From Candidatus Galacturonatibacter soehngenii (lineage in GTDB: Bacteria; Bacillota; Clostridia; Lachnospirales; Lachnospiraceae), in contig NZ_WAGX01000002.1 of NCBI RefSeq assembly GCF_008830185.1, forward strand, positions 62,001 to 126,000: a stretch of 64,000 nucleotides of DNA, given 5' to 3'. The position numbers and the translations under genes were made by a program. Under the pieces are notes generated by a model. The model worked only from the letters and a program-made list of their open reading frames with translations. It did not search any database and was not told the origin of the DNA. Below are positions 9,377 through 18,750 of this stretch, piece after piece (position 1 is the stretch's first letter; every line of letters starts with the position of its first letter).

Positions 9377-9430
9377 AAAAGCACTACATATTGTGTATTA
9401 TTAACAAAAAGCACAATATGTAGTGCTTTC
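9377..9430 (+). terminator. Intrinsic terminator after hflX
   Basis: AAAGCACTACATATTGTG (from 9378) pairs with GCACAATATGTAGTGCTTT (to 9429) around a loop of about 15 bases. The stem is perfect. Confidence 0.85.
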
Positions 9431-9432
9431 TG

Positions 9433-9461
9433 TTGACGAAGGATTTTTTATTTGCTACAAT
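9433..9461 (+). promoter_or_regulatory. Sigma-A promoter of nrdD
   Basis: TTGACG (9433-9438), a 17-base spacer, and TACAAT (9456-9461). It begins two bases after the hflX terminator, so nrdD is transcribed independently. No NrdR box was seen. Confidence 0.8.
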
Positions 9462-9510
9462 TTTTGGTAACGAAATCATTTGTATTTTTGAAATCAAGGA
9501 GGAGATTGTA

Positions 9511-11928
9511 ATGTTTCATGTGGTAAAACGGGATGGTGAAATCGCTGAATTTAATTTAAAAAAAATAACTGAGGCAATTTCAAAAGCATTTAATGCAACA
9601 CAAAAGCAATACGATAACGATATTATTGATTTATTGGCATTGAGGGTAACAGCTGATTTTCAAAAGAAGATGTCTAAGACACAGGTTCATGTGGAAGACA
9701 TTCAAGACAGTGTTGAGACAATACTAGAGCAAGCTGGTTATACAGATGTTGCGAAAGCATACATATTATACCGAAAACAAAGAGAAAAGATCCGTAATAT
9801 GAAATCCACAATCTTAGATTACAAGGATATAGTAAATAGTTATGTTAAGGTAGAAGATTGGCGAGTAAAAGAAAATTCTACGGTTACTTATTCTGTGGGA
9901 GGACTGATTCTAAGTAATTCAGGAGCAGTAACGGCTAATTATTGGTTGTCTGAAATATATGATGAAGAAATTGCTAATGCACATAGAAATGCAGATATTC
10001 ATTTACATGATTTATCAATGTTAACAGGATATTGTGCAGGATGGTCTTTAAAGCAATTGATTAAAGAAGGGCTTGGAGGCATAACAGGAAAGATTACTTC
10101 CGCACCCGCAAGTCATCTTTCAACACTTTGTAACCAGATGGTTAATTTCCTTGGAATTATGCAAAATGAATGGGCAGGGGCACAGGCTTTTTCCTCCTTT
10201 GATACCTATCTTGCACCATTTGTAAAAGTAGATAATTTAAGCTATTATGATGTAAAACAAGCCATTCAGTCCTTTATTTATGGGGTGAATACTCCAAGTC
10301 GCTGGGGAACACAAGCACCTTTTTCTAATATTACTTTGGATTGGACCGTACCAGATGATTTGGCGGAGCTAAATGCAATTGTAGGTGGAAAAGAAGTAGA
10401 TTTTAAATACAAAGACTGTAAAAAAGAAATGGATATGATTAACAAAGCCTTTATTGAGACCATGATTGAAGGCGATGCAAATGGAAGAGGATTCCAATAT
10501 CCAATTCCGACTTATTCTATCACAAAAGATTTTGACTGGTCAGAAACAGAGAATAATAAATTACTGTTTGAAATGACAGCAAAATATGGAACTCCTTATT
10601 TTTCAAATTATATCAATAGTGATATGGAGCCAAGTGATGTAAGAAGTATGTGCTGCCGCTTGAGATTGGATTTGAGAGAGCTTCGCAAAAAGACAGGCGG
10701 ATTCTTTGGCTCAGGAGAAAGTACAGGTTCAATTGGTGTAGTTACAATTAATATGCCAAGAATTGCATATTTATCAAAGAGTAAAGAAGAGTTTTATCAA
10801 AGGCTAGACCGCATGATGGATCTTTCTGCACGTTCGTTGAAAATTAAAAGAGATGTTGTTACTAAGTTGTTTTATGAAGGTCTATACCCATATACAAAAC
10901 GTTATTTATCCAGTTTTGATAATCATTTTTCTACAATTGGACTAATAGGTATGAATGAAGTAGGCCTTAATGCAAGTTGGCTTCGCAAGGATTTAACCAA
11001 CAAAGAGACACAAGAGTTTACAAAAGATGTCTTAAATCATATGAGAGAGCGTCTTTCTGATTACCAAGAACAATATGGTGATTTGTATAATTTAGAAGCT
11101 ACACCAGCGGAGTCAACAACCTATCGCCTTGCAAAACATGATAAAAAGCATTTCCCAAATATTATCACGGCTGGTCATGAGGGTGATACGCCATACTACA
11201 CCAATAGTTCTCATTTACCAGTCGATTATACAGCAGACATTTTTGAAGCATTGGATATACAAGATGAGTTACAAACTTTATATACGTCTGGAACCGTATT
11301 TCATTCCTTCTTAGGGGAAAAATTACCAGATTGGAAAGCCGCTGCCAAATTAGTCAAGACAATTGCAGAAAATTATAAGCTTCCATATTATACGATATCA
11401 CCTACATATTCTGTATGTAAGGATCACGGATATATCAGCGGGGAACATTATAAATGTCCTACTTGTGGAAATACAGCAGAAGTCTATAGTCGAATTACTG
11501 GATACTATCGACCTGTACAAAACTGGAATGAAGGCAAAGCGCAAGAATATGTGAATCGTACTACTTATGAGGTGGATCATTCTTATCATGGTAATGTATT
11601 AAAAGAAACAGCTTGCAGCAGTGATGAAAATGTAACTTCTAATAAAAGTTTTGTTACCATTTCAAGTGATGAAGTTACCATTACACCAGCTAATCAGGGA
11701 ACCAAATATTTATTCACAACAAAGACCTGTCCAAATTGTAAAATAGCAAAAGAATATTTGACAAATGAAGACTATCAGCTAATTGATGCAGAAGAAAATA
11801 TTACTATGGCTCAAAAATTTGGTGTGATGCAGGCACCTACCTTAATTGTAATTGAAAACGAAGATGTTTCAAAATATGTAAACGCTTCTAATATTAAAAA
11901 ATATGTAGAGAGTAAGCATAAAGAATAA
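9511..11928 (+). CDS. nrdD: Anaerobic (class III) ribonucleotide reductase with fused C-terminal redoxin domain
   Basis: NrdD reduces ribonucleoside triphosphates to deoxy forms with a glycyl radical. The start at 9511 has AAGGAGGAG upstream; the open frame extends further 5' but that part overlaps the promoter. The 805-residue protein has an N-terminal ATP-cone (about 1-90), the large catalytic barrel, a zinc site CxxH/CxxC (Cys636, His639, Cys649, Cys652), and the radical loop YSRITGYYR with Gly664. After a linker it carries an extra domain of about 75 residues (732-805) with a CPNC motif (740-743) and a cis-Pro-like APT (774-776), the layout of a glutaredoxin/NrdH fold. No nrdG activase gene is adjacent, which is unusual. 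Confidence 0.95.
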   Translation: MFHVVKRDGEIAEFNLKKITEAISKAFNATQKQYDNDIIDLLALRVTADFQKKMSKTQVHVEDIQDSVETILEQAGYTDVAKAYILYRKQREKIRNMKSTILDYKDIVNSYVKVEDWRVKENSTVTYSVGGLILSNSGAVTANYWLSEIYDEEIANAHRNADIHLHDLSMLTGYCAGWSLKQLIKEGLGGITGKITSAPASHLSTLCNQMVNFLGIMQNEWAGAQAFSSFDTYLAPFVKVDNLSYYDVKQAIQSFIYGVNTPSRWGTQAPFSNITLDWTVPDDLAELNAIVGGKEVDFKYKDCKKEMDMINKAFIETMIEGDANGRGFQYPIPTYSITKDFDWSETENNKLLFEMTAKYGTPYFSNYINSDMEPSDVRSMCCRLRLDLRELRKKTGGFFGSGESTGSIGVVTINMPRIAYLSKSKEEFYQRLDRMMDLSARSLKIKRDVVTKLFYEGLYPYTKRYLSSFDNHFSTIGLIGMNEVGLNASWLRKDLTNKETQEFTKDVLNHMRERLSDYQEQYGDLYNLEATPAESTTYRLAKHDKKHFPNIITAGHEGDTPYYTNSSHLPVDYTADIFEALDIQDELQTLYTSGTVFHSFLGEKLPDWKAAAKLVKTIAENYKLPYYTISPTYSVCKDHGYISGEHYKCPTCGNTAEVYSRITGYYRPVQNWNEGKAQEYVNRTTYEVDHSYHGNVLKETACSSDENVTSNKSFVTISSDEVTITPANQGTKYLFTTKTCPNCKIAKEYLTNEDYQLIDAEENITMAQKFGVMQAPTLIVIENEDVSKYVNASNIKKYVESKHKE

Positions 11929-11944
11929 TAATTCTATATTAATA

Positions 11945-11990
11945 CAAATCCCCTTTGGTTAGATGATTCATCTAACAAAGGGGATTTGTT
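11945..11990. terminator. Bidirectional terminator between nrdD and the subtilase gene
   Basis: CAAATCCCCTTTG with GTTAGATGA pairs with TCATCTAAC and CAAAGGGGATTTG. The stem is perfect (11945-11988) and sits between two convergent genes. Confidence 0.75.
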
Positions 11991-12046
11991 ATAGAAGCAG
12001 GAACGTTCTTAAAATTTTCTATCAGGCAATCTCATTGTTCTACATC

Positions 12047-13726
12047 TTACACGATTAACATACGAAATAGCCCATAGACATCAACTTTACCATATCCCCA
12101 AATATTATTGGGATAAGTTATGGTAGGGTAACGTTTTGCGCCACGTATTAGCAATTCCTTTACAATAAATCCATTGATTAATACATAATTTTGCTCAACC
12201 GCACCCCATTCTAAGACCATTGCCACAATGCCAGCTGTATGGGCGGCTGCAACACCTGTGCCAGAGACGCTACCGTAACTGTTGTTAAGAGTAGGACAGG
12301 TTAGGTTAACACCAGGAGCAGCAAGGTCAGGCTTAATTCCTCCAAGTCTTGTATATCCTCGACTTGAAAAAGTGGCAATACCTTCTGTGGTTGGATCATA
12401 AGCGGTAATGGTTGCAGGATCTTGTGAGTTTCCAGGAGAAGAGATGGTAGTATCAGGATTTGAGTTTAGAAAATACGTTTCTTCTGATATCAGATTCCCT
12501 GAGGGCAACCATACGTTAAAGTCTGATTGGGTACTTTCAATGTTTCGAACACCAAATCTCCAAATTCCTTCTTGAGCGTTGGAAAATCGCACTAAAATAA
12601 GCTGGTCGCCCGATTGGATATCAAAGATCATATTATTCACATAAAGAATAGTTGGTTCAAAGATAAAATTAATTTCAATACATTCTTCTAGCGTTGGATA
12701 AATCGGTGCAATATATTCCCCAGTCGGAGAACGTATATCCAAAGATAAACGATAGGGAACTTGCTGCCATATTTCCATAAAGAATTCTCTATCCTGATTT
12801 CCTACTTTTACTTCAAATTCAGTTGTTTCGTTTGCTAATCTTGTCGTTCCAAAGAAATGTCTTTTGGAATTACCCTCATTTCCAGCTGACGTTACTACAC
12901 CAGTACTTGGAAGCCTTGTTACATAGCCCAAATATCTGCTTAAGGCTCCATACCCATCATGCCCTCCTTGACTACTTCCTAGCGCAATACATATAACCAA
13001 GGGACGATTAAGAGATTGAGCAACTGACAAACAATAACTAACTCCAAACATAATATCACTTTCCTGATAACATAGTTTATCAGCAGAAACAGATAAAATT
13101 TCCTTGTTAATTAATTTGGCTGGCTTTAATTTGGCGACAACAATTTGTGAATCTGGAACAATTCCACTAAAGTTTTCAGATACATTTGGAGTTCCTGCAA
13201 TAATTCCTGCTATCATTGTGCCATGTCCGTCTAAATCCGTGGAAGGAACGATGGATAAAGGGTCATCACTTTCTAAAGCAGCATCAATTTGTGATTTTGT
13301 ATACTCCGTACCAAAAGTAAAGCCAACGGGAGAAGGCCCGCCATCGTTAATGGTTTGATCCCAAATAGATATAATCTTACTAGTTCCATCTCTTCCAAGA
13401 AAAGCTTCGTGTTGATAATCAATTCCAGTATCGACTATTCCAATTAAGACACCTTGGCCATAAAGGCTAAAGTTGGGATTTAGTTGAATTTGCTGGACAC
13501 CAGATTTCTCAAGACTTATAGTAGATTCTAACGTATATAGAATAGGAAATACAGAATAAGGAAAAAGTCCTTTGCCTAAACTGCATTTGTCAAAATTACT
13601 TTTCGGAACATGAAGGACAGAATTAACAAAAGCAATAGTGGTGGAGTTTACATTATTGAATAAAGGCAAAATTTCGTTATCTACCAATATGTCGATATAA
13701 TCCTCACTGATTATTTCATTAGCCAA
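12047..13726 (-). CDS. Subtilisin-like (S8) protein lacking the catalytic serine; CspC-like pseudoprotease candidate
   Basis: The 559-residue protein has the S8 fold. The Asp99 motif GIVDTGID, the His168 motif DGHGT and the oxyanion Asn283 in SAGNEGN are intact, but the serine motif usually read as GTSxAAxHxAG is GTGVAAAHTAG, so residue 491 is glycine (codon GGT). There is no signal peptide, and a long insert lies between the Asn and Ser regions (about 300-445), as in clostridial Csp germination proteases. In Clostridioides difficile CspC the same serine-to-glycine loss goes with a bile-acid germinant-sensing role. The start is TTG with GGAGGG upstream; no in-frame ATG is suitably placed. It stands alone and may be sporulation-associated, or simply an inactive paralogue. 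Confidence 0.85.
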   Translation of the reverse strand: MANEIISEDYIDILVDNEILPLFNNVNSTTIAFVNSVLHVPKSNFDKCSLGKGLFPYSVFPILYTLESTISLEKSGVQQIQLNPNFSLYGQGVLIGIVDTGIDYQHEAFLGRDGTSKIISIWDQTINDGGPSPVGFTFGTEYTKSQIDAALESDDPLSIVPSTDLDGHGTMIAGIIAGTPNVSENFSGIVPDSQIVVAKLKPAKLINKEILSVSADKLCYQESDIMFGVSYCLSVAQSLNRPLVICIALGSSQGGHDGYGALSRYLGYVTRLPSTGVVTSAGNEGNSKRHFFGTTRLANETTEFEVKVGNQDREFFMEIWQQVPYRLSLDIRSPTGEYIAPIYPTLEECIEINFIFEPTILYVNNMIFDIQSGDQLILVRFSNAQEGIWRFGVRNIESTQSDFNVWLPSGNLISEETYFLNSNPDTTISSPGNSQDPATITAYDPTTEGIATFSSRGYTRLGGIKPDLAAPGVNLTCPTLNNSYGSVSGTGVAAAHTAGIVAMVLEWGAVEQNYVLINGFIVKELLIRGAKRYPTITYPNNIWGYGKVDVYGLFRMLIV

Positions 13727-13890
13727 TATATTCCCTCCAATATTACTCCAATAAGAATTATTTTTATATCATATGATTTGTAGTGACCAGTTATGCCCAA
13801 CTCAAAATGATAAGAAGATTTTAATTGCTATGGAAATAAAATTATGATAGGGTTATAAAAGAATTTTAGTATGACGATGAAGGAGAAAAA

Positions 13891-16359
13891 ATGATAGAGA
13901 ATTTGAAACAGTCATTCTTATATCCAAGTGAAGAATTTACACCATATCCTTTCTGGTTTTGGAACGACAATTTAACAGAAGAGAAAATAACCAACCAAAT
14001 TAATGACTTTTATCAAAAAGGAGTAAATGGCTTCGTCATTCATCCACGCATTGGTATTCCAAAAGAAATAGAATATTTGTCAGATGAATTTATGAAATAT
14101 GTACTCCTTGCAGTAAAAGAAGCAAAAAAGCTAAATATGAAGGTAATTCTATATGACGAAGCAATGTATCCTTCGGGTTCTGCCCATGGCATGGTTGTAA
14201 AGAAGAATCCTTCTTATGCAAGTAAAGGACTAAAGGTATTGGAATATCCCTATACAAAAGAAGGGATACAACTTAATGACAAAAAAGAAGGAGAAACAAT
14301 CATATCTACTCTTGCAGTTCAAAAAGTTTCAGATAATGAAATCCTTGCAGATAGTATAAAAAAAGTAGATGTAATAAACCAAAGGGTTCATTTTGACACA
14401 AAAGGAGAGGCAAACTGGGTTGTACTAGTTTTTGTTGAAACATTTACAAAAGGAAACATTCGAGGCATTCATTTTGGAGAGGATGATGGAGAACCCTTTG
14501 CACCTGCTTCTGCAGATCTTTTAAATAGCGAAGCAATGAAAGAGTTTATCAAGCTAACCCATGAACGATACTATGAAGTTCTTAGTGAATATTTTGGAGA
14601 TACAATAATAGCTATGTTTACCGACGAACCTTGTATTATGGGAAGAGGGGATATGACAGGTTTGATTCCTTGGACAACTAATTTTCTTACGTATTATGTC
14701 AAGCAAGGGAATAAAGAGCTTGATTTGCCTTTTTTATTCTATCGCTCAAATGATATCGCCAATATGACAGTGAAACAGTATGAAGAAGCAATCCATAAAA
14801 AAATGGAGGAGAGCTATTATCATCCGATTTATACGTGGTGTGAACAGCATAAAATAGCTCAGACGGGTCACCCACATGAAAGTGATGATATTGGATTTTT
14901 AAAGTATTTTCATATTCCAGCACAAGACATAGTGTGGCGCTGGGTTGCTCCAGAGAATGGATTAGCAATTAGGGGACAACATAGTACCATGGCAAAGTGT
15001 ACATCAGATAGTGCAAGACATCGTAACGTGCGACGAAATGGGAATGAGTGTTTTGCTTGTTGTGGCATAGACAATATTGAATGGGCTTTTACAGCAGAAG
15101 ATATGAAGTGGTACATGGACTGGATGTTTGTAAGAGGGGTGAATTTATTATTTCCTCATGCATTCTATTACTCTATCGATGGCCCTAGACGAATAGGAGA
15201 AAGACCTCCCGATGTTGGACCAAATAACATTTGGTGGCCATTTTATAATCAAATTTCTGATTATTGTAAGCGAATGTGCGAATTAATAACGGATGCAGTA
15301 AATCAAGCGCAAATAGCAGTTTTGTGTGGGACACGTAATTTGCCTTGGAAAATTGTAACCTCTTTATACGAGAATCAAATAGAATTTAATTATCTCGAAA
15401 ACGAACTCTTTACATCTACACAGTGTAGAATAGAAGGAGGACAGCTTAAGATAGAAAAACAAAATTATCGCATCATACTAATTGAGGATTACGAATTAAT
15501 CAATGAAAGCAATAAAAAGAAGCTTACGCAGTGTATAAAAGAGGGAATTAAAATTATTGTATTACATAACGAAAAGTCAGAAAAGATAGCTGGAATGATA
15601 GAGTTAGATAAGGTGGAAAATGCAGCAGATATTGTAGTAAAATATTTAAAAAGAGATTTTGTAACAAAGACTCCTGTAAAGGAGCTTCGAATGACACATC
15701 TAAAAAAAGGTGACTGTGAATTCTATTATTTTGTAAATGAAGGAGAAGAAGCAATTAAAACAGACGCTACGATTCATACCATAGGTACGATTGAAAAATG
15801 GGATGCAATGCTTGGTGAAATAAAAAAAATAGACATCGTTAAGGAAATAAATGAAGATAGTATGAAAATCGAGTTAGTGCTGAAAAGACGAGAAGCAGTG
15901 ATTTACTATATTAAGAAAGAAACATTACCAACGATTAAGAAAATATATCAAGAACCAGAATGTACAACGATTGATTTAAAGGATTCATGGAGAATGGGGA
16001 CGACGTTAGATTCTATGAAAGAAAACAATGAACTGATACCCTTTAATGAAATCGAAGAATACAAGCATTTTTCAGGAACAATGCTTTATCAGACTACTTT
16101 TTCTTTTGAAGGCAGAGAAAAGCAGTTTATTGAATTGGATTTGGGGCAGGTACATGAAATTGCACAGGTTAGTTTAAATGGAAAGCAATTAAAGGCAGCA
16201 TTGTGGGGGCCATATGTCTTTGATATTTCCAACATACTAATAAATGGCATGAATACACTTTGCATTGAAGTGAGGAATACAAGGTCCAATCAGATTTGTA
16301 AAATAAGTCGAACCTCTGGATTGATTGGACCAGTAAGAATTCATATATTTACCAAATAG
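13891..16359 (+). CDS. GH106-like glycoside hydrolase (putative alpha-L-rhamnosidase type)
   Basis: The 822-residue protein begins with a barrel-like region typical of large glycosidases of the GH106/related type: PFWFWNDNLTEEKI (about 20-33), GFVIHPRIG, LYDEAMYPSG and MFTDEPCIMG (about 246-255), with acidic residues suited to catalysis. A later stretch MKWYMDWMFVRGVN is shared with the product at 49768. The C-terminal 100 residues look like a GH2-type jelly-roll sugar-binding domain (motifs LNGKQL, WGPYVFDIS). There is no signal peptide, so it should act on imported oligosaccharides. GAAGGAG precedes the ATG. The family assignment is by recollection of sequence style and the substrate is not known. 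Confidence 0.55.
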   Translation: MIENLKQSFLYPSEEFTPYPFWFWNDNLTEEKITNQINDFYQKGVNGFVIHPRIGIPKEIEYLSDEFMKYVLLAVKEAKKLNMKVILYDEAMYPSGSAHGMVVKKNPSYASKGLKVLEYPYTKEGIQLNDKKEGETIISTLAVQKVSDNEILADSIKKVDVINQRVHFDTKGEANWVVLVFVETFTKGNIRGIHFGEDDGEPFAPASADLLNSEAMKEFIKLTHERYYEVLSEYFGDTIIAMFTDEPCIMGRGDMTGLIPWTTNFLTYYVKQGNKELDLPFLFYRSNDIANMTVKQYEEAIHKKMEESYYHPIYTWCEQHKIAQTGHPHESDDIGFLKYFHIPAQDIVWRWVAPENGLAIRGQHSTMAKCTSDSARHRNVRRNGNECFACCGIDNIEWAFTAEDMKWYMDWMFVRGVNLLFPHAFYYSIDGPRRIGERPPDVGPNNIWWPFYNQISDYCKRMCELITDAVNQAQIAVLCGTRNLPWKIVTSLYENQIEFNYLENELFTSTQCRIEGGQLKIEKQNYRIILIEDYELINESNKKKLTQCIKEGIKIIVLHNEKSEKIAGMIELDKVENAADIVVKYLKRDFVTKTPVKELRMTHLKKGDCEFYYFVNEGEEAIKTDATIHTIGTIEKWDAMLGEIKKIDIVKEINEDSMKIELVLKRREAVIYYIKKETLPTIKKIYQEPECTTIDLKDSWRMGTTLDSMKENNELIPFNEIEEYKHFSGTMLYQTTFSFEGREKQFIELDLGQVHEIAQVSLNGKQLKAALWGPYVFDISNILINGMNTLCIEVRNTRSNQICKISRTSGLIGPVRIHIFTK

Positions 16360-16444
16360 GAAAATGACGTTTTATCGTTTTATTAATCAAACGACCAGAA
16401 ATGTATAATAGTTCAATACTTAATAAAAGCGCTACGATTTCATA

Positions 16445-16473
16445 TTGTGACACACTTGGTAGTGTGATACAAT
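16445..16473 (+). promoter_or_regulatory. pyr operon promoter overlapped by a long inverted repeat
   Basis: TTGTGA (16445-16450), 17 bases, and TACAAT (16468-16473) form a good sigma-A promoter. The same DNA is an inverted repeat: TTGT (16445) matches ACAA (16469-16472), and CACACT (16451-16456) matches AGTGTG (16461-16466) around TGGT, so a dimeric repressor bound there would cover both promoter elements. The predicted leader to pyrC is only about 35 bases, which leaves no room for a PyrR attenuator. Confidence 0.7.
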
Positions 16474-16515
16474 AAAAAGAAATATTTGTAATGATTGATT
16501 TAGAAAGGAACAAAT

Positions 16516-17802
16516 ATGAGGCTGTTAATTAAGAATGGTAGAGTGATTGATCCTGGCAGTAAACAGGATGAAGTGATGGATTTACTCATTGAAGACGGTA
16601 AAATAGTAAAAAAGAAGCTTTCGATTGAGGATAACTTAAAAGAACTTGTCACAATTGATGCAACGGGTTGTTTTGTCATGCCTGGATTTATTGATTTGCA
16701 TGTGCATTTAAGAGAGCCGGGCTTTGAACAAAAAGAAACAATAGCCTCTGGTGCGAGTGCGGCAGCAAGAGGAGGATTTACAACTATTTGCGCCATGCCA
16801 AACACAAAACCTGTCATTGATAATGCGGATAAAGTGAGGTTTGTCTTAAATAAAGCGGCGCAGGTTGCACCTGTAAATGTATGCCAAGTCGGAGCAATTA
16901 CAGTTTCTCAGCTTGGGGAAAAACTAGCTGATATAGAAGGGATGGCAAAGGCAGGAGCGATTGCTATTAGTGAAGATGGCAAGTCTGTCATGAATGTCAA
17001 ATTATATGAAGAGGCTATGAAGCTAGCAAAAAAATGTGAGATTCCTGTAATGGCACATTGTGAAGATAAGAATTTGGTTGGTGCTGGTGTATTAAATAAA
17101 GGAGAAAAAGCCACGCAGCTTCAAGTTGAGGGAATCAGTAATCTGGTAGAGGACGTCATAATAGCCAGAGATATCATGATTGCCAAAGAAACAAATGCCA
17201 AACTTCATCTTTGCCACTGTTCTACAAAAGATAGTGTAACGCTAGTGGAAGAAGCAAAGAAAAAGGGCATACAAGTAACAGCAGAGGTTTGCCCACATCA
17301 TTTTGCATTAACAGAGGACGATATTATTAATGGAGATACAAACTATAAGATGAATCCACCTCTAAGAACGAAAGAAGACGTTAAAGCTTTAAAATTGGGG
17401 CTAAAAAATGATATTATGGATGTAATAGCGACAGATCATGCTCCACATCATGAAAGTGAGAAAGCAAAGTCCTTAAAAGAAGCTCCTTTTGGAATTGTTG
17501 GACTGGAAACGGCAGTTGGGCTTACGATAACTGAGTTAGTGGATAAAGGCTATTTGACTCCGATGCAGATGGCAGAAAAGCTAAGCTATAATCCAGCTAA
17601 GATAATAGGACTTGATAAAGGAACTTTAGAAATAGGAAAAGTCGCTGATGTCGTAATTATTAACCCAGATATGGAATACACAGTAGATGTAAAAGACTTT
17701 GCATCCATGGGTAAGAATACACCTTTTGCAGGCATGAAATTAAAAGGACAAGTTATGGCTACCATCGTAAATGGCAAGGTAGTTTATCAATATACAAAAT
17801 AG
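16516..17802 (+). CDS. pyrC: Dihydroorotase
   Basis: Dihydroorotase cyclises carbamoyl aspartate to dihydroorotate in pyrimidine synthesis. The 428-residue protein is a type I zinc amidohydrolase with DLHVHLREPG (His62 and His64), the bridging Asp154 of SEDGKSV, His181, His234 and the catalytic Asp307 in IATDHAPH. GAAAGGA lies upstream of the ATG. It is the first gene of pyrC-pyrF-pyrK-pyrD-pyrE. Genes for carbamoyl-phosphate synthase and aspartate transcarbamoylase are not in this cluster. Confidence 0.95.
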   Translation: MRLLIKNGRVIDPGSKQDEVMDLLIEDGKIVKKKLSIEDNLKELVTIDATGCFVMPGFIDLHVHLREPGFEQKETIASGASAAARGGFTTICAMPNTKPVIDNADKVRFVLNKAAQVAPVNVCQVGAITVSQLGEKLADIEGMAKAGAIAISEDGKSVMNVKLYEEAMKLAKKCEIPVMAHCEDKNLVGAGVLNKGEKATQLQVEGISNLVEDVIIARDIMIAKETNAKLHLCHCSTKDSVTLVEEAKKKGIQVTAEVCPHHFALTEDDIINGDTNYKMNPPLRTKEDVKALKLGLKNDIMDVIATDHAPHHESEKAKSLKEAPFGIVGLETAVGLTITELVDKGYLTPMQMAEKLSYNPAKIIGLDKGTLEIGKVADVVIINPDMEYTVDVKDFASMGKNTPFAGMKLKGQVMATIVNGKVVYQYTK

Positions 17803-17821
17803 ATGTGATAAAGGAGTAAAT

Positions 17822-18745
17822 ATGATAAATAAGCTGATTCAAAACATTCAAAAAACAAATGCACCAATTGTTGTTGGACTTGATCCGATGTTAAATTATA
17901 TCCCGCCTCATATTCAAAAACGTGCGTTTGCAGAATTTGGAGAAACCTTAGAAGGTGCAGCAGAGGCAATTTGGCAATACAACAAAGAAATTGTTGATGC
18001 AGTTTATGATTTGATACCTGCAGTTAAACCACAAATAGCAATGTATGAGCAATTTGGAATCGAAGGCTTAAAGGCATTTCAAAAGACCGTTAATTACTGT
18101 AAAGAAAAGAATCTAGTTGTCATTGGTGATATTAAAAGAGGAGATATTGGCTCTACATCAGAAGCATATGCAGTAGGTCATCTTGGCAAAGTACAAGTGG
18201 GATCAAAACGCTATTCCTGCTTTGATGAAGATTTTGTAACAGTAAATCCATACCTTGGATCAGATGGAATCAAACCATTTGTGGATGTTTGTAAAGAAGA
18301 AAAAAAGGGGCTCTTTATTTTAGTTAAGACCTCAAATCAATCAAGTGGAGAGTTTCAAGACAGGTTAATTGATGGAAAGCCGTTGTATGAACACGTTGGA
18401 GAAAAAGTAGCGAAGTGGGGAGAAGATTGTATGGGAGATTCCTATAGCTACATTGGAGCGGTAGTCGGAGCGACTTATCCTAAGATGGGTGAAATACTTC
18501 GAAAAATCATGCCAAAATCGTTCATACTTGTGCCTGGTTATGGAGCACAGGGTGGAAAAGCAGAGGATTTAAAACCTTATTTTAACGAAGATGGTTTGGG
18601 TGCAATCATTAACTCCTCCAGAGGAATTATTGCTGCATATAAGCAAGAAGCATATAAGCATTTTGGAGAGACAGCTTTTGCAGATGCTTCAAGACAAGCA
18701 GTACTTGATATGATAGCGGATATTAATCAGGCCATTGGGAGATAA
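17822..18745 (+). CDS. pyrF: Orotidine 5'-phosphate decarboxylase
   Basis: This enzyme makes UMP, the last step of de novo pyrimidine synthesis. The 307-residue length marks the longer type 2 subfamily. The catalytic tetrad region is GDIKRGDIG with Asp103, Lys105 and Asp108, and the phosphate-binding end contains PGYGAQGG. AAAGGAG precedes the ATG, 19 bases after pyrC. Confidence 0.95.
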   Translation: MINKLIQNIQKTNAPIVVGLDPMLNYIPPHIQKRAFAEFGETLEGAAEAIWQYNKEIVDAVYDLIPAVKPQIAMYEQFGIEGLKAFQKTVNYCKEKNLVVIGDIKRGDIGSTSEAYAVGHLGKVQVGSKRYSCFDEDFVTVNPYLGSDGIKPFVDVCKEEKKGLFILVKTSNQSSGEFQDRLIDGKPLYEHVGEKVAKWGEDCMGDSYSYIGAVVGATYPKMGEILRKIMPKSFILVPGYGAQGGKAEDLKPYFNEDGLGAIINSSRGIIAAYKQEAYKHFGETAFADASRQAVLDMIADINQAIGR

Positions 18746-18750
18746 CAATT

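Noticed and set aside
9433-9510. 26-codon N-terminal extension of NrdD
   Set aside because: It would start at the -35 box of the promoter; the ATG at 9511 has a strong AAGGAGG and begins the ATP-cone normally.
13104-13358. 84-codon plus-strand frame within the subtilase gene
   Set aside because: Antisense shadow of a conserved S8 coding region without a ribosome site.
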